Shown one piece after another: positions 52,203-60,616 of a stretch of DNA of 64,000 bases. Origin of the DNA: Paraburkholderia sp. BL9I2N2 (GTDB lineage Bacteria > Pseudomonadota > Gammaproteobacteria > Burkholderiales > Burkholderiaceae). Positions within the stretch are counted from its first letter, which is position 1. Every line of letters begins with the position of its first letter. The stretch spans positions 3,534,001 to 3,598,000 of the forward strand of contig NZ_SMGP01000001.1 in the NCBI RefSeq assembly GCF_004339745.1. Direction: 5' to 3'. The position numbers and the translations under genes were made by a program. Under the pieces are notes generated by a model. That model had not been told where the DNA came from, did no database searches, and saw only the letters and a list, made by a program, of their open reading frames with translations.

Positions 52203-54593
52203 ATGCGATTACCGGCAATCAGGCTCGTTCGCGATTCTTTCACTGCTTTACTCGCGGTCTTCTTCCTCACCTTTCTGCCAGGCACGGCGCGCGCGGCCGA
52301 TTGCGGCGCCGGCACGCTGGTCACTGTGGTCGCGCACCTCGACGACGATCTGCTCTTCGTGGACCCAGCCATCAGCGAGCGTCTCGACGCGGGCTGGTGT
52401 ATCACCACGGTGCATCTGATCGGCGGCGCCAACGGCGGGGACTTCGCTTATGTTCAAACGCGCGAGCGGGCCTCGCGGCTCGCCTATGCGCGCATGGCAG
52501 GCGTGCCTGACGAGTGGCTCGAATCCAACGTGACGATCGCCGGCAAGCTCGTGCATCAAATGGTGCTGAAGGCCCGGCCGCAGGTGCGCCTGCTCGAATT
52601 GCGCCTGCCCGGCGGCGCCGTGCGCGGCGGCCGCGTGCCGCTCGGCCTGCTGTGGGAGCAGCACGCCACGATCTCCACTTATCCGATGAACGCGGACGGC
52701 TCCGTGCGCGTGAAATACGATCGCGACGCGTTGTCGGCCACGTTGAAAGTGATACTCGCGCAAGCGACGCTGATCTACACGCTCAATCCGGACACCGTTC
52801 CGTTTATCGAGCATCCCGATCACATCTATTCCGCGCGCATTACCCGCCACGTCGCGCAGACGCTCGGCAAAGGCGTGCCGATCGTCTATCACGTCACCTA
52901 TCCGACCGGCGGCTGGCCCGGCAATCTTCCCGCCGCCGAAGCGCAGCGTAAGCGCGACATCGTCGCCAGCTATTTTTCGATCGACGGCAGTGAGTCGTCG
53001 CATGTATTCGGCGAGTTTCAATGGGACGGCAACTGGATTTCGCGCCGCTATGCGTTTGCCGATCGCTCCGATCGCCGCGTGCCCGATTTCGTGTCTCATC
53101 CGATTCAGCTCTTCAATGCGGCGGCGAGCCGCTGCCTGACCTCCGCGGGTCCGGGCCGCGCGCCGACACTCGCCGCGTGCACGGATTCGTCCACGCAGCA
53201 ATGGCGATGGGACCCGCTGACCGTGTATCCCGGCAATACGCGCAACGCCGCGCTCGTGAGCGTCGCGACGTCGCAATGCATCGCCGAACGCGACGGCTAT
53301 CTGGTCGCCGAGACTTGCGATCAATGGGACCTGGCGCAGCGCTGGACGCCGTGGGACTTCGGCCTCGTCTATACACCGATGCGGCATTGCCTCGGCGAAA
53401 ACGATGGCAAGCTGACCATGCGCGGCTGCACCGCGCTCACCACCCGCTACCGTTGGGCCACCACGCAACGTACCCAGGCGAACGACCTGAGGCTCGCCAC
53501 GGCGATGGTCGGCGACATCGCCGGCTCGGGCGAGCAGTCCGCCGTGTACGTTCAGCGGCAACACGACGGGCCGGGATTCGACGTGTATGCCGCGTCGCTC
53601 GCGAAAGCGTCGCCGCCCGCGCTCTGGTATGCGGGCGCCGTCCCATTCGATCCTCTGGCTACCGCACCGAGCTGTGCCGGCGACAAACTGTGCTTCGACA
53701 GCGTGCGCTTCCTGCTCGGCGATTTCGACGGCGACGGCAAGGCGGATCTGATGATCGTCGCGGCGCGCCAGGGCGGGACCGCATTCTGGTTGCTCCGCAG
53801 TGCCGGCGACCGGTTCGAGGCGCCGCGCCTCTGGCTGCAGACCAGCAATGCGTTCAAGCCGGAACTGACGCAGCAATATGTGGCGGCGGACTTCACGGGA
53901 ACGGGACGGGCCAGCGTGCTGATCGCGCAGAAGCGGCCCGACAGCGGGCTCGATCTGTGGATCGCGTCTTCGCAAGGATCGGGCGTCTCAACGGGAGCGG
54001 CTCCGGCGCTCTGGGCGCAGGCCAAAAACCTGCCGCAGAACGTCAATCTGCTGGTGCGCGAAACGGCGGGCGCGCGCGCCTCGCTGCTCGCGGTCGACGG
54101 CGCGAACGGCCGCCTCGCACTCACGCCCATCACCAACGAAGGCTCGCGCATGAGCGTCGGCGAGCGCAACGTCTTGCCGGCAAGTTTCGCCCCCGACTTC
54201 GTGAAGGTGACAATGGGCGCCGTGCATGGCCGCGACAGCAACACGCTGATTCTGCTGAGCCCGCATCTCGACGAGTCGAGCGAAGAAGCGATGGTCGACG
54301 TCGCCACCCTCGACCTGAGCGGCGCGGCGAGCGCGCCGGCCCAGGCGGCGATATTGCACGGCATGACGTGGTCGGATGTGTTTCCGCAATTCGTGCGCGA
54401 CAGACAGGGTGCCGCACTCGTGCTGTTTCGACGGACGGACGCGACTCTCGGCGATTTCTATTTCACCGGCGGCGCGCCCGCGCTCACGCGCTATCCATCC
54501 GGAAACGGCCTGACACTGGGCGAAGCTCAGGGACTCGGCAAACTGCCGGGGCTTTTCTCGGAGACAGTGCGAATCGACCGGCTCGCGCAGTAG
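52203..54593 (+). CDS. Secreted PIG-L-type deacetylase with ricin-like lectin and FG-GAP/VCBS repeats
   Basis: The 796-residue protein has a signal peptide to about residue 31 (VFFLTFLPGTARA). The PIG-L metal site is seen as AHLDDD (44-49) and EHPDHIYSARITRH (HPDH at 204-207). From about 300 to 420 it has ricin-type lectin features (FNAAASRCLTSAGPGRAPTL, ACTDSSTQQWRW, CLGENDGKLTMRGC with Q-x-W-like ends). From about 430 it has FG-GAP/VCBS-like repeats (LLGDFDGDGKADLMIVAARQ). PIG-L enzymes remove N-acetyl groups from sugars. A secreted form beside an EPS locus suggests deacetylation of an amino-sugar polymer. Confidence 0.85.
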   Translation: MRLPAIRLVRDSFTALLAVFFLTFLPGTARAADCGAGTLVTVVAHLDDDLLFVDPAISERLDAGWCITTVHLIGGANGGDFAYVQTRERASRLAYARMAGVPDEWLESNVTIAGKLVHQMVLKARPQVRLLELRLPGGAVRGGRVPLGLLWEQHATISTYPMNADGSVRVKYDRDALSATLKVILAQATLIYTLNPDTVPFIEHPDHIYSARITRHVAQTLGKGVPIVYHVTYPTGGWPGNLPAAEAQRKRDIVASYFSIDGSESSHVFGEFQWDGNWISRRYAFADRSDRRVPDFVSHPIQLFNAAASRCLTSAGPGRAPTLAACTDSSTQQWRWDPLTVYPGNTRNAALVSVATSQCIAERDGYLVAETCDQWDLAQRWTPWDFGLVYTPMRHCLGENDGKLTMRGCTALTTRYRWATTQRTQANDLRLATAMVGDIAGSGEQSAVYVQRQHDGPGFDVYAASLAKASPPALWYAGAVPFDPLATAPSCAGDKLCFDSVRFLLGDFDGDGKADLMIVAARQGGTAFWLLRSAGDRFEAPRLWLQTSNAFKPELTQQYVAADFTGTGRASVLIAQKRPDSGLDLWIASSQGSGVSTGAAPALWAQAKNLPQNVNLLVRETAGARASLLAVDGANGRLALTPITNEGSRMSVGERNVLPASFAPDFVKVTMGAVHGRDSNTLILLSPHLDESSEEAMVDVATLDLSGAASAPAQAAILHGMTWSDVFPQFVRDRQGAALVLFRRTDATLGDFYFTGGAPALTRYPSGNGLTLGEAQGLGKLPGLFSETVRIDRLAQ

Positions 54594-54618
54594 CGCGGAC
54601 CGGCCGGTCCGAAAGACG

Positions 54619-55702
54619 TCAGGCCGAAACCTGTAGCTGAACGAACTTGCGCGCGATCGTCATGTAACGATCCGCGGTGTCGTGCAGCGTGTAGCCGGCC
54701 AGTTGCCGGTTCGCGCGCGGCGTGTCGAGCGCGTGCAGCAGCGCGCGGCCGTAGGCTTCCGGGTCGGTCGTATCGACCAGGTTGACGCCGGCGAAAGCGC
54801 TCGCAAAACCGAACGAGGGAATCCGGCTCGCCACAACTGGAATACCCGACGCAAGCGCCTCGAGAAAACCAATGCTCTGCGCTTCGAAACGCGACGGCAT
54901 CGCGAAGACACGCGAGGCGCGCAGAATCGCGGCGACGTCGGAACGCGGCCCACTCACCGTCACCTTGCTTTCCAGGCCGAGCTGACGAACGAGCGACAGC
55001 ACCGCCCTGTGATAGTCGAGATCTTCGACAACGCCGCAGAACAGCAGATGCGCTTCCGGCTCCGATTGCAGCACGCGCTCGAACGCGCGGATCGTGTCCA
55101 ATTGGCTCTTGCCTTCGATATAGCGGCCGAGCTGGACGATCTGCTTCGGGTGCATGCCGATATCCGGCGCGACAGCGTCGTTGGCTTGCGCGAACAATTG
55201 CGCGTCCACGCCATTCGGAATCACGACCATGGACGGATGCCGGCCAATCTCACGAAGGTAGTCGTCGATATTCTGCTGCGACACGCCGATGATCGCTCTC
55301 GCCCGTCGCGAGAGGAGGCGTTCGGCCCGCTTGAGCGCGCCGTTCTCGAAGTCGTTGACGCCGGAATGCATCACCCACGCAATTGGCGTGTGGACCGGCA
55401 GGAGGCGCACATACAGCGCGGCAAGCGTGGCGTGAGCCACGATGAAGTCGGGCCGGAACCGCCGTACCACGCGATACAGGTGCAACAGCTTTCCCCACCC
55501 TGCCGTAGCGAACCTCGGGAAACAGACACGTGACGCCTGCCGCCTGAAGTTCCGCGTGAATGGCGGCGAAATCGTCCTGCTCCGGGAGCAGCGACGTCAT
55601 GCAGACATCATGGCCACCGCGCTGATGATGAATGGCCAATCCTTTTACGAGTACTTCTGCTCCGGACAAGCGCGGTGCATGAACCAGTTGAAGAATCCTC
55701 AC
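54619..55702 (-). pseudogene. Glycosyltransferase family 4, frameshifted (paralogue of the gene at 16378)
   Basis: The first frame runs from ATG 55702 (MRILQLVHAPRLSGAEVLVK) to VTCLFPEVRYGRVGK. The protein then continues in the next frame as LLHLYRVVRRFRPDFIVAHA and to the stop at 54619. Removing one base from the C4 run at 55493-55496 joins them into 360 residues that align without gaps at the junction with the intact enzyme at 16378-17454 (FFPERRHRAFIK-LCHLFGAV). The donor-site motif PSRFEAQSIGFLEALASGIP is intact. It is either a true recent mutation, a phase-variable tract or a sequencing error. Confidence 0.85.
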
Positions 55703-56101
55703 GATTTATCTCTCTGGATAACCGCCTTTTTTGCGCAGCGGAGGGATGCCGCCCCCGTTATTGCAGACCCCAAATAACGTCGGCATCCATCATCGTGTAT
55801 CGCGCGTTCCCTTTCGCGGAGCGCGTCAATGGCTCAGTAAAACAGCGACCGTTCCGCTGCGAAGTCCATGTCGCGAGGAAACGTTACACCCAAGGCCCAG
55901 CACTTTTACGCCAACCCCAAGAGCATTTCGGCGGGTCAATGAGCGCTAGCGCCCATTTCTCAGTCGATTAGCCGAGCCAGATAGTTAGGCATCCGTTTCA
56001 AATTATTGCGACCCCAATTCGTTATGGCGAAAAAATACTGGTTTCGCCTGACGGATCTTTTAGTGTGATCAAAGCAATTAGTACTGCATTAATGTTCATA
56101 C

Positions 56102-56116
56102 GTAACGACTCGTTAC
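56102..56116. promoter_or_regulatory. Inverted repeat GTAACGA-C-TCGTTAC
   Basis: Exact 7-bp arms around one central base within an AT-rich promoter-like stretch. Bound factor unknown. Confidence 0.35.
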
Positions 56117-56191
56117 TTCTTTTAAACACACTAATGCGTATTGTTGCGGTCGATTCTTCCCAAATTGAGCTTTTCTAGCTTACAGGACAGT

Positions 56192-56218
56192 AAAAAATTC
56201 ATCGGCTCGCGCCGTGAA
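56192..56218 (-). terminator. Terminator of a candidate small minus-strand gene
   Basis: On the minus strand TTCACGGC pairs with GCCG-A-TGAA around a GCGA tetraloop (8 bp, one bulged A), followed by six T. The hairpin starts 2 nt after the stop codon of the small frame at 56220. Confidence 0.55.
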
Positions 56219-56219
56219 T

Positions 56220-56339
56220 TCATGTACTGCGATCTGAATCGCGCTGTTCCTCAACTCGCTGGCCGTTTTCGTCGTACCTTCCCCGGTCGTCCGATTCCGC
56301 CAAATCCGCTTCTGTCAGCGGTTCGGTTTCGTATGACAT
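56220..56339 (-). CDS. Candidate small acidic protein (39 aa)
   Basis: The ATG is at 56339, preceded by AGAG 7 nt upstream. The product is very hydrophilic and acidic (MSYETEPLTEADLAESDDRG, ending in EEQRDSDRST). A terminator for this strand begins right after the stop and a 16-bp palindrome sits 4 bp before the start, together giving the shape of a small regulated gene. I recognise no family, and the coding evidence is otherwise thin. Like the candidate at 26226, it begins MSYE, which may be chance. Confidence 0.4.
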   Translation of the reverse strand: MSYETEPLTEADLAESDDRGRYDENGQRVEEQRDSDRST

Positions 56340-56342
56340 GAG

Positions 56343-56358
56343 TTTCTCTGCAGAGAAA
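56343..56358. promoter_or_regulatory. Perfect 16-bp palindrome TTTCTCTGCAGAGAAA
   Basis: It overlaps the presumed ribosome-binding region of the small minus-strand frame at 56339 and lies 190 bp upstream of the hydrolase gene on the plus strand. It is a candidate operator. Confidence 0.4.
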
Positions 56359-56548
56359 TGCGTTCGGGGCCGACATCCCGGGAAGGCATCACCTTCGCGC
56401 AGCCGCAAAGCCGCGCACACAGGACGCCAGTGTCGAAGCCTCGGTCATCGGCTGGCTTGCAAATGAACCCCGATGTTCGCTCCACCTCCCGACGCGCTTT
56501 GCGCGAGGACACGGACGAAGCATCAGCTAACGCATTGCTTACAGATTG

Positions 56549-58498
56549 ATGAAATCGCACCTACTCGCACTCTCGACACTCTCCCTTGCACTCGCCGCAT
56601 GCGGCGGCGGTGGCGGCGGCAGCACCACCGGCACCGCGGCAAGCCAGTCCAACGGCAACAGCAGCAGTTCGAACAGTTCGGCCAGCACGCCTGCCGCTAA
56701 CAACCCCAGCACCGGCACCACTGCGCTGAACGCCACGGGCGGCACCGCGGCCATGAGCTGCGCCTCGCCCTCCACGTCGGCCGGCTCGGGCAGCGCGACG
56801 ATCTCCGCCGATACGCCCAGCGCCGACGGCACGCGCATCTTCGCGGCCGGCAGCACCTTCCAGCTCGCCTTCAACACCAACGCGCCGAGCGCGGACACGC
56901 TGAACTGGGCCGTCACCGACACGCTCGGCCGCGTCGCCGCGAGCGGCAGCACCGCCGTGCCGAGCGGCGCGAAGACCATCACGTTCAATTGCACCTCGAC
57001 GCTCGCCGGTTATTTTGCGGCGACGGGCACGCTCGCCAAGAACGGCGGCCAGTTGCCGCAAGCCGGCACGCGTCCGGTCGGCATCGCGAGCTTCGGCGTG
57101 ACGCCGAACCTGTCCGGCGTCGTTCCGGCCGTCACCTACGCGCGCCAGGAACAGCATCGCTTCGGCATGCAGGGCGCGAACGACAACGGTCCGCTGCTTG
57201 CCGCGCTGGGCATTTCGTCGACGATCGACGACCGCCAGCTCTCCACCATGGAACCGAACGGACCGAACACCTTCAACCCGTCGGCCAGCAATCTCGATTC
57301 GTTCTACAAGAGCGGCAACGTGATGCGCCTGATCCGCCTCGACGGCATTCCCGCCTGGGCGAGCAGCACCGGCGCCTTCCAGGACGACACCACGCTGCCG
57401 ACCGATATTTCGTACTACCAGAGCTATATGAGCCGTGTCGGCACGGAATCGAACGCGATTCGCGCCGCGTACTTCCCGACCCAGTCGGCGAACTACTATC
57501 AGGTGACGTGGGAACCGAACCAGATGTGGACCGATACCGACGCCAACTTCGTCGCGTTGTACAAAGCGGTCTACCAGGGCATTCATTCAACCGATCCGCA
57601 CGCGATGGTGATGGGCCCGGCCGATGCTTTCCCGAGCCTGACCACGACGCACCTGAAACGCCTCGCGCCGCTCGGCTTCGGCCAATACATCGACGCGGTC
57701 GCCACGCACGGTTACTACGACGCGGGCACCTCGCCGTCGCACCCGCCTGAGCGTTACGACAGCGACCCGTCCACCGCGGATGGTTCGTTGCGCGGCCAGA
57801 TGCGCAACCTGCGCACGGAGATGGCCACCGACTATCGCACCGGCATGCATCTGTTCTCGACGGAAGCGGGCATCAGCTACGACCTTGGCAGCTCGTACGG
57901 CCCGAACTATCCGACCGCGAACGTGCTGTACGCACAAGCGGCGGTCGCGGCGCGCATGCACATCATCACGCTGGGCGAAGGCGCGGATCAGACCTACGTG
58001 TTCTACGGCGCGGACTATCCGGATGAAGTCGGCTACGGCACCTTCTTCGACCTGAGCGATCCGCAAGGTGCGTTCGGCGCGTCCAACATCAGCCCGAAGC
58101 CGGTTGCCATGGCGATCAGCGCGATGACGCACACGCTCGACGGCACCACGACGCTCGGTCCGGTGAACGGCACGCCGACCGGCGTGTACGCCTACGCGTT
58201 CCAGCAGGTGGGCAACGGCGCGGTGGTCACCGCTTTGTGGGCGCACAACAACAACGTGTGGAGCGCGAGCACGGGCTTCAGCTCGACCTATAGCGTCTCG
58301 TACAGCCTCAACGTCGATGCGCCGGGCACGAGCGGCACCGTGAAGGTGGTCGACATGATGGGCAACGCGACCAATGCGAATTACAGCAACGGTGTGGTGA
58401 CGCTCAACCTGACCGAATCGCCGGTGTATGTGGTGTCGAACAATGCGTCGGTCGCCAAGGCCAACGCGACGACGCCGGTGGGATACGTCGCCATGTAA
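56549..58498 (+). CDS. Secreted glycoside-hydrolase-like lipoprotein (paralogue of the gene at 49022)
   Basis: The 649-residue protein starts at ATG 56549; a TTG directly before it is in frame. The lipoprotein signal ends LALAAC (Cys about 18), followed by Gly and Ser/Asn/Thr low complexity. A beta domain and a TIM-barrel-like part follow, with candidate catalytic Glu322 (QVTWEPN) and Glu439 (STEAGISYD). The region from RPVGIASFGVTP to MMGNATNANYSNG aligns along its whole length with the protein at 49022, but the N-terminal Cys-containing domain is missing here. No clear Shine-Dalgarno sequence is seen. Confidence 0.77.
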   Translation: MKSHLLALSTLSLALAACGGGGGGSTTGTAASQSNGNSSSSNSSASTPAANNPSTGTTALNATGGTAAMSCASPSTSAGSGSATISADTPSADGTRIFAAGSTFQLAFNTNAPSADTLNWAVTDTLGRVAASGSTAVPSGAKTITFNCTSTLAGYFAATGTLAKNGGQLPQAGTRPVGIASFGVTPNLSGVVPAVTYARQEQHRFGMQGANDNGPLLAALGISSTIDDRQLSTMEPNGPNTFNPSASNLDSFYKSGNVMRLIRLDGIPAWASSTGAFQDDTTLPTDISYYQSYMSRVGTESNAIRAAYFPTQSANYYQVTWEPNQMWTDTDANFVALYKAVYQGIHSTDPHAMVMGPADAFPSLTTTHLKRLAPLGFGQYIDAVATHGYYDAGTSPSHPPERYDSDPSTADGSLRGQMRNLRTEMATDYRTGMHLFSTEAGISYDLGSSYGPNYPTANVLYAQAAVAARMHIITLGEGADQTYVFYGADYPDEVGYGTFFDLSDPQGAFGASNISPKPVAMAISAMTHTLDGTTTLGPVNGTPTGVYAYAFQQVGNGAVVTALWAHNNNVWSASTGFSSTYSVSYSLNVDAPGTSGTVKVVDMMGNATNANYSNGVVTLNLTESPVYVVSNNASVAKANATTPVGYVAM

Positions 58499-58500
58499 GT

Positions 58501-58859
58501 TGCGCGTTTGATGGACCCGAATTCGGGTACGCGGCGGACATGAAAAACGTCAGCCGGCTCGTGGGCCGGCTGACGTTATTTTTTTGGACGCTCGAAACAG
58601 GCAAGGCATGTTCGGCGTCGAGATCGAGTCACGATGTTCTCGTGGCGCTGGCGATTGCTTTCACGCGCTGGCAAGAACCGGTCAGATTTCTTGCATGACT
58701 TGTGCCCCGGCCAAACTGCTGGGCCTGATGTGAGCTTCGCCCGGACCACAGCCAGGCAAGCGCCTTAAAAACCAGAAACCCCAACATAAAGCACAAAACA
58801 GGCGCACACTACCTTATTGCTCCCCTGCGGAGCAAAAACCGCCAATTTGGGAGTCCATC
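58501..58859. other. Gap after the hydrolase gene
   Basis: It contains the hydrolase terminator (58546-58585) and, near its right end, a 7-bp hairpin TTGCTCC-N5-GGAGCAA (58817-58835) in the leader of the next small gene. No other gene is seen. Confidence 0.5.
58546..58585 (+). terminator. Strong intrinsic terminator
   Basis: AACGTCAGCCGGC pairs over 13 bp with GCCGGCTGACGTT (58565-58577) around a 6-nt loop, followed by A and a run of seven T. It lies 47 bp after the hydrolase stop. Confidence 0.85.
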
Positions 58860-59000
58860 ATGGCAAAAGGTCAAATGCGCAGTAACCGCGAAGTCAAGAA
58901 ACCGAAACAGGCGAAGAAACCCCAACCCGCCACTTCGCCATCAGGCGCGCCGCCGATTCGCATAGCACCGAGCGTGTCAGCGACCCAGAAGAAGCACTAA
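58860..59000 (+). CDS. Small basic conserved-type protein (46 aa)
   Basis: It starts at ATG 58860 with GGGAG 6 nt upstream. The product begins MAKGQMRSNREVKKPKQAKK, is rich in Lys and Pro, and has a disordered tail. Very similar short proteins (MxKGQxRSNRExKKPK) are widespread in proteobacteria as uncharacterised proteins. Function is unknown. The strong ribosome-binding site and the conserved start support it. Confidence 0.7.
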   Translation: MAKGQMRSNREVKKPKQAKKPQPATSPSGAPPIRIAPSVSATQKKH

Positions 59001-59009
59001 AGCGAGCAA

Positions 59010-59030
59010 GCCCGCCCCATACAGGCGGGC
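59010..59030. terminator. Possible bidirectional terminator
   Basis: GCCCGCC-N7-GGCGGGC forms a GC-rich 7-bp stem between the convergent small gene and the MFS transporter gene. Neither side has a clean T-run. Confidence 0.4.
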
Positions 59031-59045
59031 ATCCTCGTCGACAAA

Positions 59046-60530
59046 CTACTTCGAAATATCCTCCAACGCCACGTCCCGCGTCTTCGGCCCAAGCGTCCCA
59101 ATGGCCAGCATCACTACCGCCATCGCGCCGGAGATAAACACGAACACGCCGTCCACGCCGAAGCGGCTCAAACATCCCGCGATCACGAACGCGGAGAACA
59201 TCGCCGAAATCCGGCTCCACGAATAAACGAATCCCACGGCCCGCGCCCGAATGCTAGTCGGAAACAACTCGGCCTGATACGCGTGGTAGCTATACGAAAT
59301 AATATTTCCCGCTAGCACGAGACACACGCCCAGGCTCACCAGCAACACCGTCTCGCGCGCCTGGCTGAACGCCAGCCCGCACACCACGTTGACCGCCGCC
59401 ATGCAGATGATCACCGTCTTGCGCTCGAAGCGGTCGGCGATCAGCAATCCCAGCAATGGCCCGAGCGGTGCGGCAATCGCGATGATGCTCGCATACATCA
59501 GACTCGTCGTCACCGTAATACCCTGCTTGATCAGCAAGGTCGGAATCCAGTTTGCGAAGCCGTAATAGCCCATTGTCTGGAACACGTGAAAGATGATCAG
59601 CATCAGCGTGCGCTTGCGATACGGCGGCACCAGCAGATCTCGAAACGCCGCCCGTGCGCGCACCGGTTCGGGCGAGGCCGGCTCCGGCAACGGCCGTCCG
59701 TATTCGCGCGCCACGCGTGCTTCGAGCCGCGTCATGATCGCGTCCGCTTCGTCGATGCGGCCTTTCTGCGCGAGCCAGCGCGGGCTCTCCGGCAAACGCA
59801 GACGGATCCACCACACCACGATCGCGCCGACCACGCCGGTCAGCACGACCAGACGCCAGCCATCCAGGCCGAAGTAGCGATGCGGCACCAGCAGATACGA
59901 GAGAAACGCGACGATCGGCACCGCGCAAAATCCCACCGCCTGTGAACACGCCGACGCGCGTCCGCGCACATGCTTCGGCACGAGTTCGGAAATGTACGTG
60001 CCGATCGTGACGATCTCCACGCCAATGCCGATCCCCGCAATGAAGCGCCACAGGTTGAGCCCGAGCGCCGTGTCCTGGAACGCCATGATGATATTGGCCG
60101 CCGTGTACCAAAGCAGCGACCACGTGAAGATCGCGCGCCGGCCAAAACGGTCGGCGAGAAAGCCGCACGCCGCCGTGCCGATGAACAGGCCCGCGAACAA
60201 CGCCGCGATGAAACTCGCCACGCCGCTGGTGCCGAACAGACCGTGCGTGGTCGCGGTGAGAATGCCGCTGCGCACGAGTCCCGGCGCGATGTAGCCGGAG
60301 AACATCAGGTCGTACAGTTCGAAGAAGAGCCCGAGGCTCAGCAGCATCACCAGCTTCCAGATCGAACGCGTGGCCGGCAGGCGGTCGAGCCGCGCGGAAA
60401 TACGCGCGCCATCGAGCGCGATTTCGTCCGCGCGGCCGTCCGCCGACGCACCCGCGCCAGAGGGCAAACCGCCGAGCGCGCCGGCATCGCCGACCGCTGT
60501 TGCATACACCGCATGATTCGACGACTTCAT
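59046..60530 (-). CDS. MFS transporter (metabolite:H+ symporter type)
   Basis: The 494-residue protein starts at ATG 60530, after AAGGAG. It has 12 membrane segments, the MFS motif A between segments 2 and 3 (FLADRFGRRAIF), a central loop with RLPESPRWLAQKGR, typical of sugar/organic-acid porters, and a repeat of motif A (LIADRFERKTVII). It lies in the same direction as, and downstream of, a CoA-transferase and a lyase gene (86-bp gap), so it most likely imports their substrate, an organic acid. Confidence 0.88.
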   Translation of the reverse strand: MKSSNHAVYATAVGDAGALGGLPSGAGASADGRADEIALDGARISARLDRLPATRSIWKLVMLLSLGLFFELYDLMFSGYIAPGLVRSGILTATTHGLFGTSGVASFIAALFAGLFIGTAACGFLADRFGRRAIFTWSLLWYTAANIIMAFQDTALGLNLWRFIAGIGIGVEIVTIGTYISELVPKHVRGRASACSQAVGFCAVPIVAFLSYLLVPHRYFGLDGWRLVVLTGVVGAIVVWWIRLRLPESPRWLAQKGRIDEADAIMTRLEARVAREYGRPLPEPASPEPVRARAAFRDLLVPPYRKRTLMLIIFHVFQTMGYYGFANWIPTLLIKQGITVTTSLMYASIIAIAAPLGPLLGLLIADRFERKTVIICMAAVNVVCGLAFSQARETVLLVSLGVCLVLAGNIISYSYHAYQAELFPTSIRARAVGFVYSWSRISAMFSAFVIAGCLSRFGVDGVFVFISGAMAVVMLAIGTLGPKTRDVALEDISK

Positions 60531-60616
60531 CGTCTGTCTCCTTTGTCCGGTCTTGCGCCGGATGAGATTGATTTGATTGCGTTCCATGCATCGAACGCCG
60601 CGCTCATGCAACGGCC

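Larger units (their letters stand above)
55703..56548. other. AT-rich gap with candidate small gene and palindromes
   Basis: About 845 bp between the broken glycosyltransferase and a secreted hydrolase. It contains a hairpin GGCGAAA-N9-TTTCGCC (56028-56050), an inverted repeat GTAACGA-C-TCGTTAC (56102-56116), a small minus-strand frame with a terminator (56192-56339) and a perfect palindrome (56343-56358). No larger gene is seen. Confidence 0.5.
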
